Below, in pieces: positions 1-12,900 of a stretch of 64,000 bases of DNA (the stretch's first letter is position 1; each line of letters starts with the position of its first letter). Where the stretch lies: NCBI GenBank assembly GCA_018881555.1, contig JACAXG010000517.1, positions 22,284 to 86,283 of the forward strand, given 5' to 3'. Source of the stretch: Amblyornis subalaris (Eukaryota > Chordata > Aves > Passeriformes > Ptilonorhynchidae). Below the pieces are notes generated by a model. It was given only the letters and a program-made list of their open reading frames with translations. It made no database searches and was not told the DNA's origin. Made by a program: the position numbers and the translations under genes.

Positions 1-798
1 ATTGCTTCTGCTTTGGAAGACTTGGGAAATAATCTATATAGGCTTTGAATTGTGGTGAGAAATTTAAGATGGGAATTAAAAGTTATATCTTAAAATGCAC
101 TGAATGCATAATGACTAAAAATAATGAAGAGAAATTTGTAAGGAGAAAGGAAGGTGGTAGTATGTAGAACTTCAGAAGGATTGTCTTCTATTTGTTGCTT
201 TTGCATTGCTCTTCTAGGTAACACTAGGCAAAATATTTTTATCACTTATGGAATAGGATAGTTATACTTTTTAAAGCACTGATGTGAAAATTAATCCAAA
301 ACATAATTAATATTTAATTATTTGACATAGATGCTGTTATAAACTTGCAGCTGAAATTGTGCATTGGAAATGGAAGTCGGGATCTTGAGCTGTATGATGC
401 TCTCCTTTGATTTAGTAATTTCCTGTAAGTAATAGGATAGCAGATCAGAAACTTAAGGGACTTAAATGATTTCTCCAGACTAGGAGAGTGGCATATATGT
501 GAGTGTATGAATTTCTTACACACTATTTAAGCTGCTGTCTTCCTAAATGTGCTCATGTAAACAAAACAAGTCTTACCTCCTTTGTTGTAACAGTCTCAGA
601 GTTTATCCTGAGGCTTTCCTCTTGCACTGCTTTTGAAAGTGTTTGAATAATTGCACATTTTGGTTTAGTTGTTGTTAGAGGATGTGAGAAAATTGGATGT
701 TTTATGAGCCTGCCATCTTTTGACTGCTTTGTGAGAGGTCAGTAAGAGATAAATAAAGACTGTTTTGAGGATGTGTAAAGCTGAGGTACAGAGACATA

Positions 799-835
799 TA
801 CTGTCACTTGAAAAACTTTACTGTCACTTGAAAAA
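799..835. repeat. Short direct duplication, 20-bp period
   Basis: The 17-mer TACTGTCACTTGAAAAA occurs at 799-815 and again at 819-835. This is a local replication-slippage type duplication with no evident function. Confidence 0.8.
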
Positions 836-2736
836 TGTAGGGGTCTGCTAGTGGAGCACGGCACTCTAGAGCAGCAGTTTTCCAAGTCAGGAGGATATTT
901 TTGGGTATCAAAAGTTATGAACTAGTAGTACAGGCTATAAATGGCTTAGATTCTTATGACTGCGTTTTAGGCCTGTAAGTCACATGGCCGAACATTCCCA
1001 ACTCGTAATTAGGATGTTGTCTTAAAACGTTGTATGCTTGCTGCTGTGTACCTGCTACATCTAAACAATGATGTAATTTAAAGGTAACACTATCACAAAC
1101 CATTAAACATGGCTACATTTTGTCACTTTGAGTACACTGTTACTGGTATATTAGTATAGGAAGTGTTCTTTATCATTGACTTACTGTTTTCTTAACGGAA
1201 AACTTTGCTTAAACTTTGACATTGGGCTTAAACCGACCAGTGCGGGTGATTCTTTTGACATAGTTTAACAGATTTACTGTTAACAAGTCAACAGAAATAA
1301 ACCCCTTCCAAATCAGTCAGTGGTTGTTCATGAATTGTTTAAAATTAATTTGATTAGACTATTGGAAGTTCTATGAATAGCTGAATCTGGTTTCTGTGTA
1401 ACTCTGTGCTCAGTAACTCTGGAAATTTTGGCATATAAAAAATATATATAAATTGGCTTTGACAAATTTATTTTATTTTAATTTTTAATTGATTGCTTTA
1501 CTTGTAGCTTTTGAGAATCCCTCTGTGGAGGATTCCTTAATTTTTTTTCAAAGACTTTTGTGGGATGTAAGGGCTGGAGTGTCCTGGTTTAATAATTGTA
1601 GCTTTGTGAAGAAGCTTGCTCTGTGAAGTGTAAGATGTATTGTTTTACGGACTTGTCTGGATATATAAATGACACTGAGACTTGTCATGCTGATATCTGG
1701 AGTTCCATTTGTATGTTTACGCAGCACTACTCTTCTGTGTGGCTTAGAGATGGATGCTCTGTTTCAGGAGAGCTGTTGTGCAATATTTGCTTAATCTCCT
1801 CCCTCTGTGTCTGTGCATCTAGCATGAGTTGGCAGCTTTCCATCTGTTTGTTAAAAAATATTTTTAATTACCTATATATGGCAGAAAATATCTGTCCTTC
1901 GTCATATGCAAAGAGCTTCTCTGGAGCTGATCTTTATTTGATATGTTGAAACTAGAAGGAAGAAACTGAAGTTGACAGGTTGCTCTTGTGTTCAATCTTC
2001 TCAAAACTTTCGGAACTGAAGAAGATACATTACCTGTTTAAGCATCAGATGACTGCTTTTCTTTCATGTTTCAATGCTCTCAATTTTCTACAGCTCTTTC
2101 AGACACTCAGAAATTGAAATTTACTGAAATATGGCTTTCAAAAATGTAACACTGTAGTATTAATCACATGAGTATTTTCATGTATTGAGGGCCCATTAAA
2201 TTATAAAATTTTCCAGGTAGAAAGCATAAAAGACATGATACTTATTTGAAACTGTGACAAGGATTAGCAGTTTAAAGAATAGGACAACACTGTTTTTCAG
2301 AGCTTCTAAAATGAGTTTACATATCCCTGAATTTAGTAGCTGACCAGCTGTGGTCAGAGCTACCTTAATAGAACCATTTGTTTGTACCGGCTAAATAGAC
2401 AGTGGTATAACGGAGTATAAGCTTTTTACTAATAGATGTTAATGTTGAATAATTTTAATCCAGAGGACACAGTCAAACAATTTGATTGGAAACACAGGAA
2501 ATAAATGCTGCTTCAGATTGCCCAGAAATTTCTGGCTGCATTACTAAATCCAAGTTTTAAACTCAGAATAGTTTTTATTGCGACAAACTTATTCTTAAAA
2601 ATTTTAAGTATTTTAAGTAGTTCAGTCAAACAGAGTTCCTGTAATCTGTTTCCTGTTATGCACAAGTCATGGAAATGCTGATTTCTGACTACACATTTGC
2701 TGACAGGGCTACTTTCATTTCCATGAGGAAATCATT

Positions 2737-2777
2737 GCAACTAGTCCTTAATGAAGGGAAATGGAAGGACTAGTTGC
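2737..2777. repeat. Perfect inverted repeat (13-bp stem, 15-nt loop)
   Basis: GCAACTAGTCCTT at 2737-2749 is exactly complementary to AAGGACTAGTTGC at 2765-2777. The transcript could fold into a short hairpin. The stem is shorter than a typical pre-miRNA and I see no extended pairing outside it. Confidence 0.75.
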
Positions 2778-5559
2778 TCTTGCTATCCATGACTTAATTT
2801 GTTTTGTGTGCGAGGTTGGTCAGTACTGCTTCATTGTAGGCTTATTTAAGTGAAGTGTTTACATGTATTTGAAGTCTTATTTTCTCTAATGGCTTGCTGT
2901 CAGGGGACATCTGTGCTGTAGATACAAAACAGCTTTCTTACAGTAGTATAGAATAGGAAATCTCAACACGAACAACTTCTGAAGAGAGTTTTGTTAGCTC
3001 TGAGAAAGCAGAAAACTGCTAAAGAACTTCAGGGTAATTAAATGGTGCCTATATGGAGAGGAGACCACTCATATTTCGTGTTCTCATACACGGTTTTACA
3101 GTTGTTTTCTATCAAGAAATGGCAAGATAACCCTCAACGAATGGTGGTTTACCTGCAAAATGACATTCAGAATGGTCTTTCAAACTGATCTGGAAGTCTG
3201 TTACATAGAAGCTGTTGTTATACATGACAACAGAGGATCCTCCTTCTCCAGGATGCAACTTGTAGAAGAAGAATCTGCATCTGACTTCACTGTCTGTTAT
3301 AGCAGTGAATGGAAATTGCTTCTGAATGGGAATGGAAGGTTTCATCAGTTTCCTCCACTATGTGCTGCATTAATTTATTTTTAAGTAGGCCAGTACTGGT
3401 CTTCTAGTGATCACAAAGGAGCTATTACTGTTGCCCCTAGGAAGGAGCAAGTAAAAACACACAATGAAGAAATAGTGTCTATACACAATTTCCATGTACA
3501 GAATTCTATGCAGTATGTGTGGGGAGGAGAAGTGTTGGCAAAAAACAACCAAAACACAACCAGTGTTGATGGCATTATGTGCGTGTAAGAGGATAAATTG
3601 AGCAACTTTTCCTGTTAGCCACCACATACGTCTGTGTCTTTATCCTAAATACAGAGCCTTAACTCTGATTGCTGCTCTTCACAAACATAACTACTGAGTG
3701 GAGAAGTTGTGGAGAGGTTGTATAGCTTTTTCTAAAGCAGAAAAGCATCTGCTGTCTGCATTGAGATGCCATATTTAATTTGGTTTAGGTACACGTATCT
3801 CCAAACATGAGTAGAATTGTCATCAGGTTAGCGATCTGATGGTCACGTAGAGTTTTGAAGTCTGGGTGTTTGTGCTTTTAGATAGAGCCTGGTATCGGTA
3901 AGATAGGTTATATTTCGCATTATGTTTACAGGTGAAGACATGTCTTTTAGTTGTGCTGGACTTAACACAGGCCCTCAAATCTGGGAGCCTGCTTTTGACT
4001 TGCTGCTTTGTTTAAACTTTAATATATTTTGCACATAGGCTCTTAACCTCTGTAACTATTGATAGTGTATAAGAAATGTGGCTTTAAGGGGACTTATTTT
4101 AATTGAGGAAAGTATCTGTTCTGTTTCTCTATCACACTTTCTACTATCCAATGTGAAGTCAGGAACAAGAGTAGGACTGATTAGAAAACCTAATTTAAGT
4201 GGAAAAATTATTTCCTTTGCAGTAACCTTTAGTTACAGTTAGGGAACAAGATAATGATGGCAGTTGGTTGTTCTGGCTCATTCCATCCTCTAAAGATTTG
4301 TACGGTTACGTTTCTGACAGTTTATCAGGAAGCCTGCAGCCAGAGGCTGGGTCATGGCTATGCTACCCTTCCTGCATTTCTGAAGTGGCAGGAAATTTAT
4401 GGAACTCCCGTGTAGAAAAGGCCCCATTAAAAGCTTCCATTATGAAAAGTTCAGAAGCAGCCTTTGTTCAGCACATTTTGATCAACGTGTTGATTTAGCT
4501 AGAAGAAACACCTTACAGCAAAGAACATTTCATAAAGAATTTTATTAGTTTTTCTGGAAGAAATGCCTAACACTTATTTGTAGATGTTTGTCTCTAAATT
4601 TGGGTACAGTAACAACTTTGGAGTAGTTAAATAAGAATTATATTCTATATTCTAATTGAAAATATCGGTGAAGTCTTAATTGTAATGCAGTGGCATTCAA
4701 GGTTTATATTGAGTAACTGCGTAAAGTTAATAAGTTAGTGCACCAGTATTCAAAGTTATTGTGGGCTTCAAACTGCAAAGAAAAATGTTTAGAGGGGGTG
4801 AAAGGGGAGAGGAGCTATTTAGACTGGTACTTGAGTAGCACAATATTTTTTAAAAGTTGCATTTTCTACTAATTGGTATTCTTATCCCTCTTTTATTTTT
4901 CAAACTTGTAAAAGCCTTGCTCTGTAGAGAGTCCTTTGCTGTATTTTCCTCTGCTCAATTTAGTTCTGCTTGTACTTTTTACAGGCTGTAATTGCACTGA
5001 TACAAACTGATCTGAATTTTGGTGCACTTTTTCAGGTTACAGCTTACTGCAACCATAAGAACTATGATTTTATAGTTTTTTTTCTCTTTGGTTTTGTTTT
5101 TCCCTATGCTTGGAAGAAGTAAAGCAATTAATGCTGGCTAGTAATCTGTATCAAAATACCTTCAGTTATTTGTGAGTTTATGTCTCTGCATGTGGTATCC
5201 TTTAAGGCAACATGAAACATAGCAGAAGTGGACTTAATACCGTGGCTGCTGTGAAGTTCTTCCATCCACCCTTGACTGCTTCTACTTATTTAAGATGGCA
5301 GATCCCTGCATGCCTTCTCCTCCTTGCTCCCACCTCTTCTGCTGAGCAATACAGCTTGTTTGTGTCCTTGCAGTGATCTGGATCAACGATTCTTGGTTTT
5401 GTTTGCCAGCTTTATTTTTCAGCTGTATGATTTCCCTGATAAGGTTTGCCTTATGGCTGCACAAACGAATTTTTGCCGAACTGAATGGACAGAAACGTTT
5501 GGAAGGGTATATGACCAAATTCTCAGGCTTCTCTCACTGGTAATATAGAGCTGCGTTTG

Positions 5560-6068
5560 TTAGAAGTCCAGGATTTTAAGAAGGATGTGAAAGTACTTGA
5601 ATGCATCCAGAGGAGGACAAGAAAGCTGGTGAGAGTGCTGAAAGACATGTCCTCTGAGGAGCCACTGTGGACTTTGGGCTTGTCTAGTTTGGAGAAAAGG
5701 AGGCTGAAGGGTGACCTCTGCTCTCTACAGCTTCCTGAGTGGGGGAGGTGGGAAGGGAGATGCCCATCTCCTCTCCCTGGGAGCCAGGTATAGGATGTGT
5801 AGGAATGATTGAAAACTGTGCCAGGGAAGGTTCAATTGGACACTAGGAAGCATTTCTTTTCTCTGAGAGGGTGATCAAACACTAGAATGGGCTTCCTAGA
5901 GATGGTGGTCAATGTCCTGAGCCTGTCAGTGTTTAAGGGGCATTTGGACAATGCCCTGAACAGCATGATGTAACTTTTGGTCTGCCCCGTAGTGCTCAAT
6001 GAGTTGGGCTAAATGATCACTATAGATCCCTTCCAAATGAAATAGTCTATTCCATTCTATGCTATCCC
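5560..6068 (+). mobile_element. CR1 LINE fragment, 5'-truncated
   Basis: This shows the typical CR1 3' region: TGCATCCAGAGGAGGACAAG, then GGAGAAAAGGAGGCTGAAGG, the 'cactaggaagcatttcttt' block, and the terminal 'gggctaaatgatcac...gatcccttcc' block. Avian CR1 copies are usually severely 5'-truncated and this one is too. It lies sense to FCHO2 within intron 1. The 78-codon open frame inside it is incidental. Confidence 0.9.
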
Positions 6069-6881
6069 ATCCTGTTCTTCTTTCCCTTCCACTCTGAACA
6101 CACATGCAGTTTTCCTGAGGGCACGCTTCTGCACCTATTATAGAAGCAGCATTATGGATCTGAAGTTTTTGAAAAGAGGAGGGAATGGCAATAGTCTGAC
6201 AGGAAAACTTTTATAGTAGCAGTTCTATTATGCTGTGCCTTGCCTTCCTTTCATTTCTGTTGTTGCTTTCAGCTGTCAGGAGGAAGTTCATCATAGTGCC
6301 AGAGGTCATAACCGGGCTGAGTTTATTAATCAGTGTTTAGGGCAGCGTCTCAGTATTAATAGGTATGCCTTACTTACTGGAAAGTGTTTTAAAACTAAAC
6401 TGAAGAATAGACAAAGAAAAGCTACTTGTGAGAAGGAAAAGATCAGTGATATTTTTTAACCAATTTTACAAAAAACAGGAAAAGGTAAATGAAGTGTGAA
6501 GGATTGGGGAAGTAGGATATCCAGTAATCCTGAAGTGTGAATTTTAGTTCATGGAAAATAATGAAAGATATGAGAGAGGATGAAGAGAGTACAGTATTTT
6601 GTATGTGTTTAATAGAATGGCAAGCAAAAGAACACAAGACCGCTAGAAATCTACAACACAAATGTCTTTGACTATAGCCTATGAATATGTAATGTGCTGC
6701 TAGCAGTAGCAGCTGAGGTGATTTTAGTTTGGTTTGTATATAGGGGATTAATGGGAACTAACAACAATTGGTAAAAAACTGAAGCATAAGAAATAATTCA
6801 CTTCCTGAAACTTGAGCAGTTATTAAAATGCATCGGTTCAGCATGTTGTGTTTCATAGTTCTACTTTCTGTTTATTTTTAG

Positions 6882-6973
6882 GGAGAAAGAAACAATGGCT
6901 TTGATGTCCTCTATCACAATATGAAACACGGACATTTGTCAACAAAGGACTTAGCAGATTTTATTAGAGAAAG
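6882..6973 (+). CDS. FCHO2: FCHO2 exon (residues ~12-42), start of F-BAR domain
   Basis: 92 nt, entry phase 0, leaving two bases (AG) of an Arg codon. It begins [17 protein letters not shown] and ends [12 protein letters not shown]. This is helix 1 of the F-BAR domain, which dimerises into a curved module that binds acidic membrane. Acceptor tttttag (6877-6881) and donor gtaagta (6974) are canonical. The preceding residues, about 11 including the initiator Met, must come from an exon upstream of the window. Human FCHO2 has GEKNSGFD at this point, so this gene differs by conservative changes. Confidence 0.96.
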
Positions 6974-9900
6974 GTAAGTATTCATCCTATATATTTAATA
7001 TAGTGGTTTGGGGGTTTATTGTTTATCATTGTGTTTAATGGTGAAGTGCAAAATATGTGAACAAAATATATAAAAATCAATTATAATTTTAATATATCTC
7101 TTATATCCTACAGGAATATCTGTATTTATTCCATTCACTTAGAACTGAATAGGGATTCTTAAACATCAATTAATAATAAGCTTCTAATTTTTAAAAAATG
7201 AGAGTAAAAAGCTAGAACTGTCACATTAGGTGGCCAGCAGTTTATTTAAATTAATCCAAATTTTTCATTGTTTGGAAGAAAAATGATAATTTAAAGTTGC
7301 AAAAATTCTCAGTCTTACAGTTTTTGACTATAGATGCGAAATTAGGCTATTAGCAACTGCTAGTATAAACTTTAAAAAATTATACTTTCAAATGTTGGGG
7401 CACTGGGTTTGTTAAAGAAAGAGAGAAAAACATAGGGACAAAAAAATACTATGCAGAAAATAACACAGATTCTTCTATATGGGATGGAAGAAATAGAACT
7501 GAAATCTGCAAATATGACAACTTCCAAAACAGGTGGCCTAGTATTGCTTTTAGTTCTTTGTGAAAGACTGCTACTGCTACCCTGAACATAAGGATTTCCC
7601 TTCTGAACGAAATTAATTGTATGTCTACTTCACAATTTTGTCTTCAGTTACTGACACTAGATGACGCATGGAAAATAGTTGCAAGGTACTTATTGAGGAC
7701 CTGTTTTGATGATGGTTTCTTGCAGTAGAAGCTGCTCCAAAAAATTGGAATTCTTCAAAATTTGAGCTTTGGCCTCAAATAGATCACAATTTACGAAGTA
7801 CTTTTAAATATCCACAAAATATAACCACCACAAATCTGACAGATACTCCATTGCACTGACATTTGCATAGTTTCAAAGTGAATTGGAGAAAATTACAAAA
7901 AGCTTTTCACTGAGTAGAAATGGGTGACTTCCAAAGTCCACATCTAATGGGGAGTCTCCTTTTGGAAGGACTGTATGATGAAAGGAATTGTGTGTTTTAA
8001 GAATCCCTGATTTCAGAGAATGCGTTGTAAAGCCACAAAGGGATTTAGTGAAATCCTGTATTGGATTGAGCAGAGGGATATCACACTGTTCACATTTAGT
8101 ATGAAATGCTTAATGCTTCACAAACTTGCACTTTTAATATTTACCTTGTGTTATCTGTGTGAGTTCCTGAATCTTTCCTTTGAAACCTGCTTTAATTTTT
8201 GGAATCATTCAGGTTTTATAGCAGCATGTCATGAACCTAAGCTGTACCTTACTTGGACGCATTTAAGTTTATTGGTTTTACATCCATTAAGTTTAGATTT
8301 ACTTCCATATTTACATGTGAAACTGTCTCACTCACTGTGCTTCTTGTCTCCGTTATGTTGTATTCTTTGGGCATGCTGCATTTTATTCGTATTGGTCCTA
8401 AGGTGAAAAGTCTTAACTAAATGCGTAAAAAATAACTTAATGTTGTATCTGGCTTGGTTTCTTTGCTTTATTATCCTGACATAATTAAAACAGTTCTTTC
8501 TACACAAAATCCCTATTGCATTGTATTTTTTTAAAATGTATAAACTTCTGCAAATGAAGTTTTAAATTATTTTTAAATAACTTTTAAATTGTATGCCTTT
8601 GCAGTCAATAAATAAAATCTTTGGACCTTTTTCCACATGTTAAAATGTTTCAACTAAAGTTTCTGCCAATTCTTTCTAGTGATTTGTCAACAAGGGGACA
8701 AGGGGTGTTTCACCATCTAAATAACATATAACGATTAATGACCATGTAGTCAATACATGAGGATCCGCACGGATACTTTATCCTCAATGAGAGGTCAAGA
8801 AATGTTTTTTCCTGTGCATGGATCAGGATGTGCCAACGGGATATGCAGCCATCTTATGGCATTTTTTGTAAGATCTGTGAAAAAAATTCAGTTTTTGTTA
8901 ACTCACTAAGATAGAATCTTAGTGCTACATTGCAATTTATTTGACAAAGCTGCAATATAGTTCCTTAATGGTAATTTGCCCATATCAATGATGCAGACCA
9001 GCTGCACTGAATTCAGTCCTTTCCAGTGACCTTCTCCCATCACGATATTAAATCTCCATTGTGTATTCTTCAGCCCTGTTTTTCTGCTGCATCTCAGTAA
9101 GCCAGGCTGCAATTAACAAAAAGCAGTTGAGTAACAAATAGATATTCTTTTCAAGTAAGGGATGAATCACTGATCAATCACAGCCTAAGCTGTGAGTAGT
9201 TTGTGAAATATAGTTTAGATTCAAAGAAATGGAAAGACTTCAAATGTTTGGTGTCCTCACTTTATTAAAAATGTTTGAGAGTCCATATCTGTGCAGTGAA
9301 GCCCTTTGCTGCTGTTGTGAAGTTACAGTGGGATGTCAGTCAACTTCCTGGGAAATAAAAATGGTTCAGTCGAACACATTTTTTCACATGGGTCAAATTC
9401 TTGGTCTCAAAAAGAAATTGGATTGGGCAGTAGTTCAGCATTATTTTACAATGGTCCAGTTGTCTTGTCCACAATGTATTTTGCACATTTCTTTATTGCA
9501 AATAAGTTAAGAGATGTTGCATACAATTATCTGTTCTCCTTCTTCTGCAGATTATAGTCTGAATATTGTTTTACAGTACTGTTTTCTGCTGGAAATATGT
9601 TAAGTGGATAAGCAACATTTATTATGGGCCACCTGGATCTAGTGCTTTTATGCCCTGATTTTTGTGTACCTGATTTTCTGAACTCTTCACTATGAAAACT
9701 AAACTTACATACATTTGAACTTCACATCTGTTCTTCCATTCCTTTTTACACATTGGCCTTTTTTTTATTTTCTGGAAGTGGAGACATTAGAGAGTGAAAA
9801 CTGGAAACTATTGAATAGGTAGAGAAAGATCTGAATTGGTGTTAATACTTCTAACAGTTTGGAGTACTTACCCTTTCTAGGTACAGCAGTCATCTGGTCA

Positions 9901-12900
9901 GTCAGGATTGCTGGAGTCTCCAGACTAGCCAAAAAATATACTTTCTAATGAAGTGATTTCACATGGAAAGGAGAGATGGCTCAGTACATTTGGATGTACA
10001 GACTGCTTAGGGCACAAAGGGCACATGTCCGTATGAAGCCCATCCCTGTTACTTGTGCTATTCAGAATCGTGTTTTAGTTGTGTGTAGCCTAACTGGGGA
10101 AGAATGTTGTTTCCTTTTCTCCAGCCTTGGAAGTAGTAATGAAAAAATATGTAAGACATGGAATAACTTTTTGAATTATAGTTAGCTTAAGCATTTTTTT
10201 TTTTAAAAATTCTTTCAAAATTTCTGTAAGAACATTCTGAGATAGTAAAGTTGTTTTCTCTGAGAAAAACAAGTGTTTGAAATGTATTAATTTGTAATAA
10301 TATTTCTGTGCTGTACCTGGTCTTCTTACTGGATATCCCTAGAAGGAGCAGCTTTCCTCCTTGTCCATGTTCAGTGAGTCAATACCAATACAATTTACAC
10401 TTTTTTGATTTTGTTCATGAGTATTTGTTATTGGTCAAGGACTAAAAGAACTGACAGCCGGTCGGATCTGTGGTTCAGAAGTTTGTCATCTGAAAGGAGT
10501 GAGTTTTCTGGCAGGCAGTCTGCTCAATAATCCAGTGGGACAGGTTATCTGTCTGCTGAAAGATTAGATAAAAGTTCTTAGAATCATCAAAATCATAGAA
10601 TGGTTTGCATTGGAAGGGACTTTAAAGATCATCTGGTTCCAACCCTCCTGCTGTGTTCAGGGACACCTTTCACTAGATTACTCAATGCCACATCCAACCT
10701 GGCCTTGAATAAAGGCCATGCTTTCTTGATAAAGCATATAGAAATTTTTGGTTTTTTGAGAAGTGAAAATAAGAAGCTTGAGCTCCTTGCATAGCTGTTT
10801 TTTCTTTAAATTTGGGGAAGATTTTGTAGGTGAACTGTCTTTTGTTTGTGTGTATTTCAAATCTAAACTGTTTATATCTAAGAAATCACTCTGCTTATCT
10901 AGGAAAGAAATAGGTACAGGAATGTGTTGGCTTTTCTCCAGGAGTCTTTCTAATGTTTTTTTGGCACCTATTGCCTGTAAGCATCATAAAAAGAGTCTTA
11001 TAGGTGAAACTGGCAATGCATATGTTTCCATTTAACTTTTAAATGTTTAGCAGATCCCAACAAAGACACGTGTTCAAATGGGTGAAAATTAATTTACTGA
11101 GAAAGTCATGGTCTGTCACCTGTACACCAGAGTGCTCTGCAAAGTCAGTTGACACGACAAATGTGGATATACATTCCCAACTGGTCGTCTTTCAGTTCTT
11201 GGTGTTTTCAACTGATGTGTGTTGATACTCTGTGGTGAATTGCAGAACTCCAGTTTTGTGGAGATTGCTTGGGTGTGCTGTAAAGTGGTTCAAAGAAAAG
11301 GGATGTGGATTTTGGTCAGAACTCTTGTGTTTAAAAAATAAAGAGGAAAAATAAGGCAGTGAGATAGAAGATATGTATTGTTCATCATGGTAATTTAAAA
11401 AAATCATTATCTGTGGTTGGTACATATGTGCTTGCTGCTGTGCAAGCCTTGGAAATTTGTAGTTTTTCTTATCATCAAAGATATGATTATATGTGGAAGG
11501 AGGATAAAATTAATTGACTTTTTTTTAATGGTGAATAACTTTGCAATAGGTGATATTTAAAATGAAATTTATTTGATGCATATTGCAGTTTAATCCCTTT
11601 CTCCAAATTTCCAACTAACTGAATCGTTATTTTGGAAGTTCAGTAGGTCTTAATACATGCCCCTCTGTTTCAGGTGAATACTTCTATTTTGTTTTCATAT
11701 TTTCACAAGACATTTGTTTTTGCTTGGAAACTGCTGCTGTACAGGAGAAATAAAAGTCTCTTTCTCAAGTTATAGTCATGATGTAACTTGAGAGAGGGGT
11801 GAATTCTTCATCTGCCTTTTTTTCTTCTCTTTTGTCCCTGTGTAAAGGTATTGCACAGCAGGAAAGAAATTGCTCCAAGCTTTTAAAGAAAAGACAATTA
11901 CAGTATTTACTCAAATCCACGATGTTTCTAAATCTAAGTTGACACTACATAATGAATATTCGTTTAGGGTGAAAAAATTAAAAATGCTTTGTATCTTTAA
12001 TAATAGGAGGGTGAGGAATATTGATAGGGAAGGACTTGCAGGGAGTCACTACTGTAATAGGTGATTCCATGGCGATTGCGCCTGCAGAGGCTCCAAGGAG
12101 GAAATCTGTGCCAACCCCTGGATTTTGCATCTCTAAAAGACAAGTGAAATCGTGTGTTCAAGTGAAGGAAAATATAACAACACTTTGTGTAGGGAAGAAT
12201 TTTTTACAAATTGAGAAAACCTTCTTTAAAAATTAGTGTAAACAGTGGAACACAATACTTACCATTGCATGTTCTTTGAGTTTCTAAACTCGACTATCAG
12301 TATGTGAAGAACTTAAACAAAGGAAAAAACAACCTACCCCCTACAACAAGAATAAGCAATACCTCTAATGCTCCGTAAACATTTTTTGTTTATTTCAAGG
12401 TTTTCATTACAAATACTTTTACTTTTTATTTTGTTGCTGTGTAACTCTCTCCTGTTTAGACCGTGCTAGTTAGGTGGTTGTTATTGCACTTTGTTCTGTC
12501 TGTTACTAAGGAATGTCAATGGCAGTTGAGAACAGCAAATAGAGAGGAAGGAATTGTCTTTTTCAAGCCTTGAGTTCCTAGCATTTACTTACTCTGTTCC
12601 CTGCAATGTACTGTTGCATGGTTCTTAGATTATTTTTTAAAATATACTAATGTGATTTTTCATATAGGTTTTGAGAGGTCATTTGAATGGAGTAATTTTT
12701 AGCTAAAGTAATAAGTCCTCTGTTTTGCACCTTTATAATGCATATTCAGTCTTCAAATACCTTCAAAATTTTGATTATGCTTTTGATGGCTTTCTTTGGC
12801 AGGGCTACAATAGAGGAGACATATTCAAGGTCAATGACAAAACTAGCCAAATCAGCAAGCAATTACACACAACTTGGGTAAGTAAGTGTACCTAAGAGAG

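Larger units (their letters stand above)
1..6881 (+). other. FCHO2 intron 1 (3' part)
   Basis: AT-rich intron sequence ending in a normal acceptor (tttttag) at 6881. It contains one CR1 fragment (5560-6068), a 20-bp-period duplication near 799-835 and a perfect 13-bp inverted repeat at 2737-2777. I saw no CpG-rich promoter, no first coding exon and no convincing independent gene. The short open frames here have no recognisable products. Confidence 0.75.

Noticed and set aside
1..6881. Possible promoter or first exon of FCHO2
   Set aside because: No CpG-rich stretch and no sequence encoding the expected start of the protein (ending ...ENFW before a donor). The first exon is presumed upstream of the window.
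8020..8406. 128-codon + strand open frame
   Set aside because: Leu/Cys/Phe-rich translation typical of AT-rich intron noise, with no family resemblance and no splice continuity.
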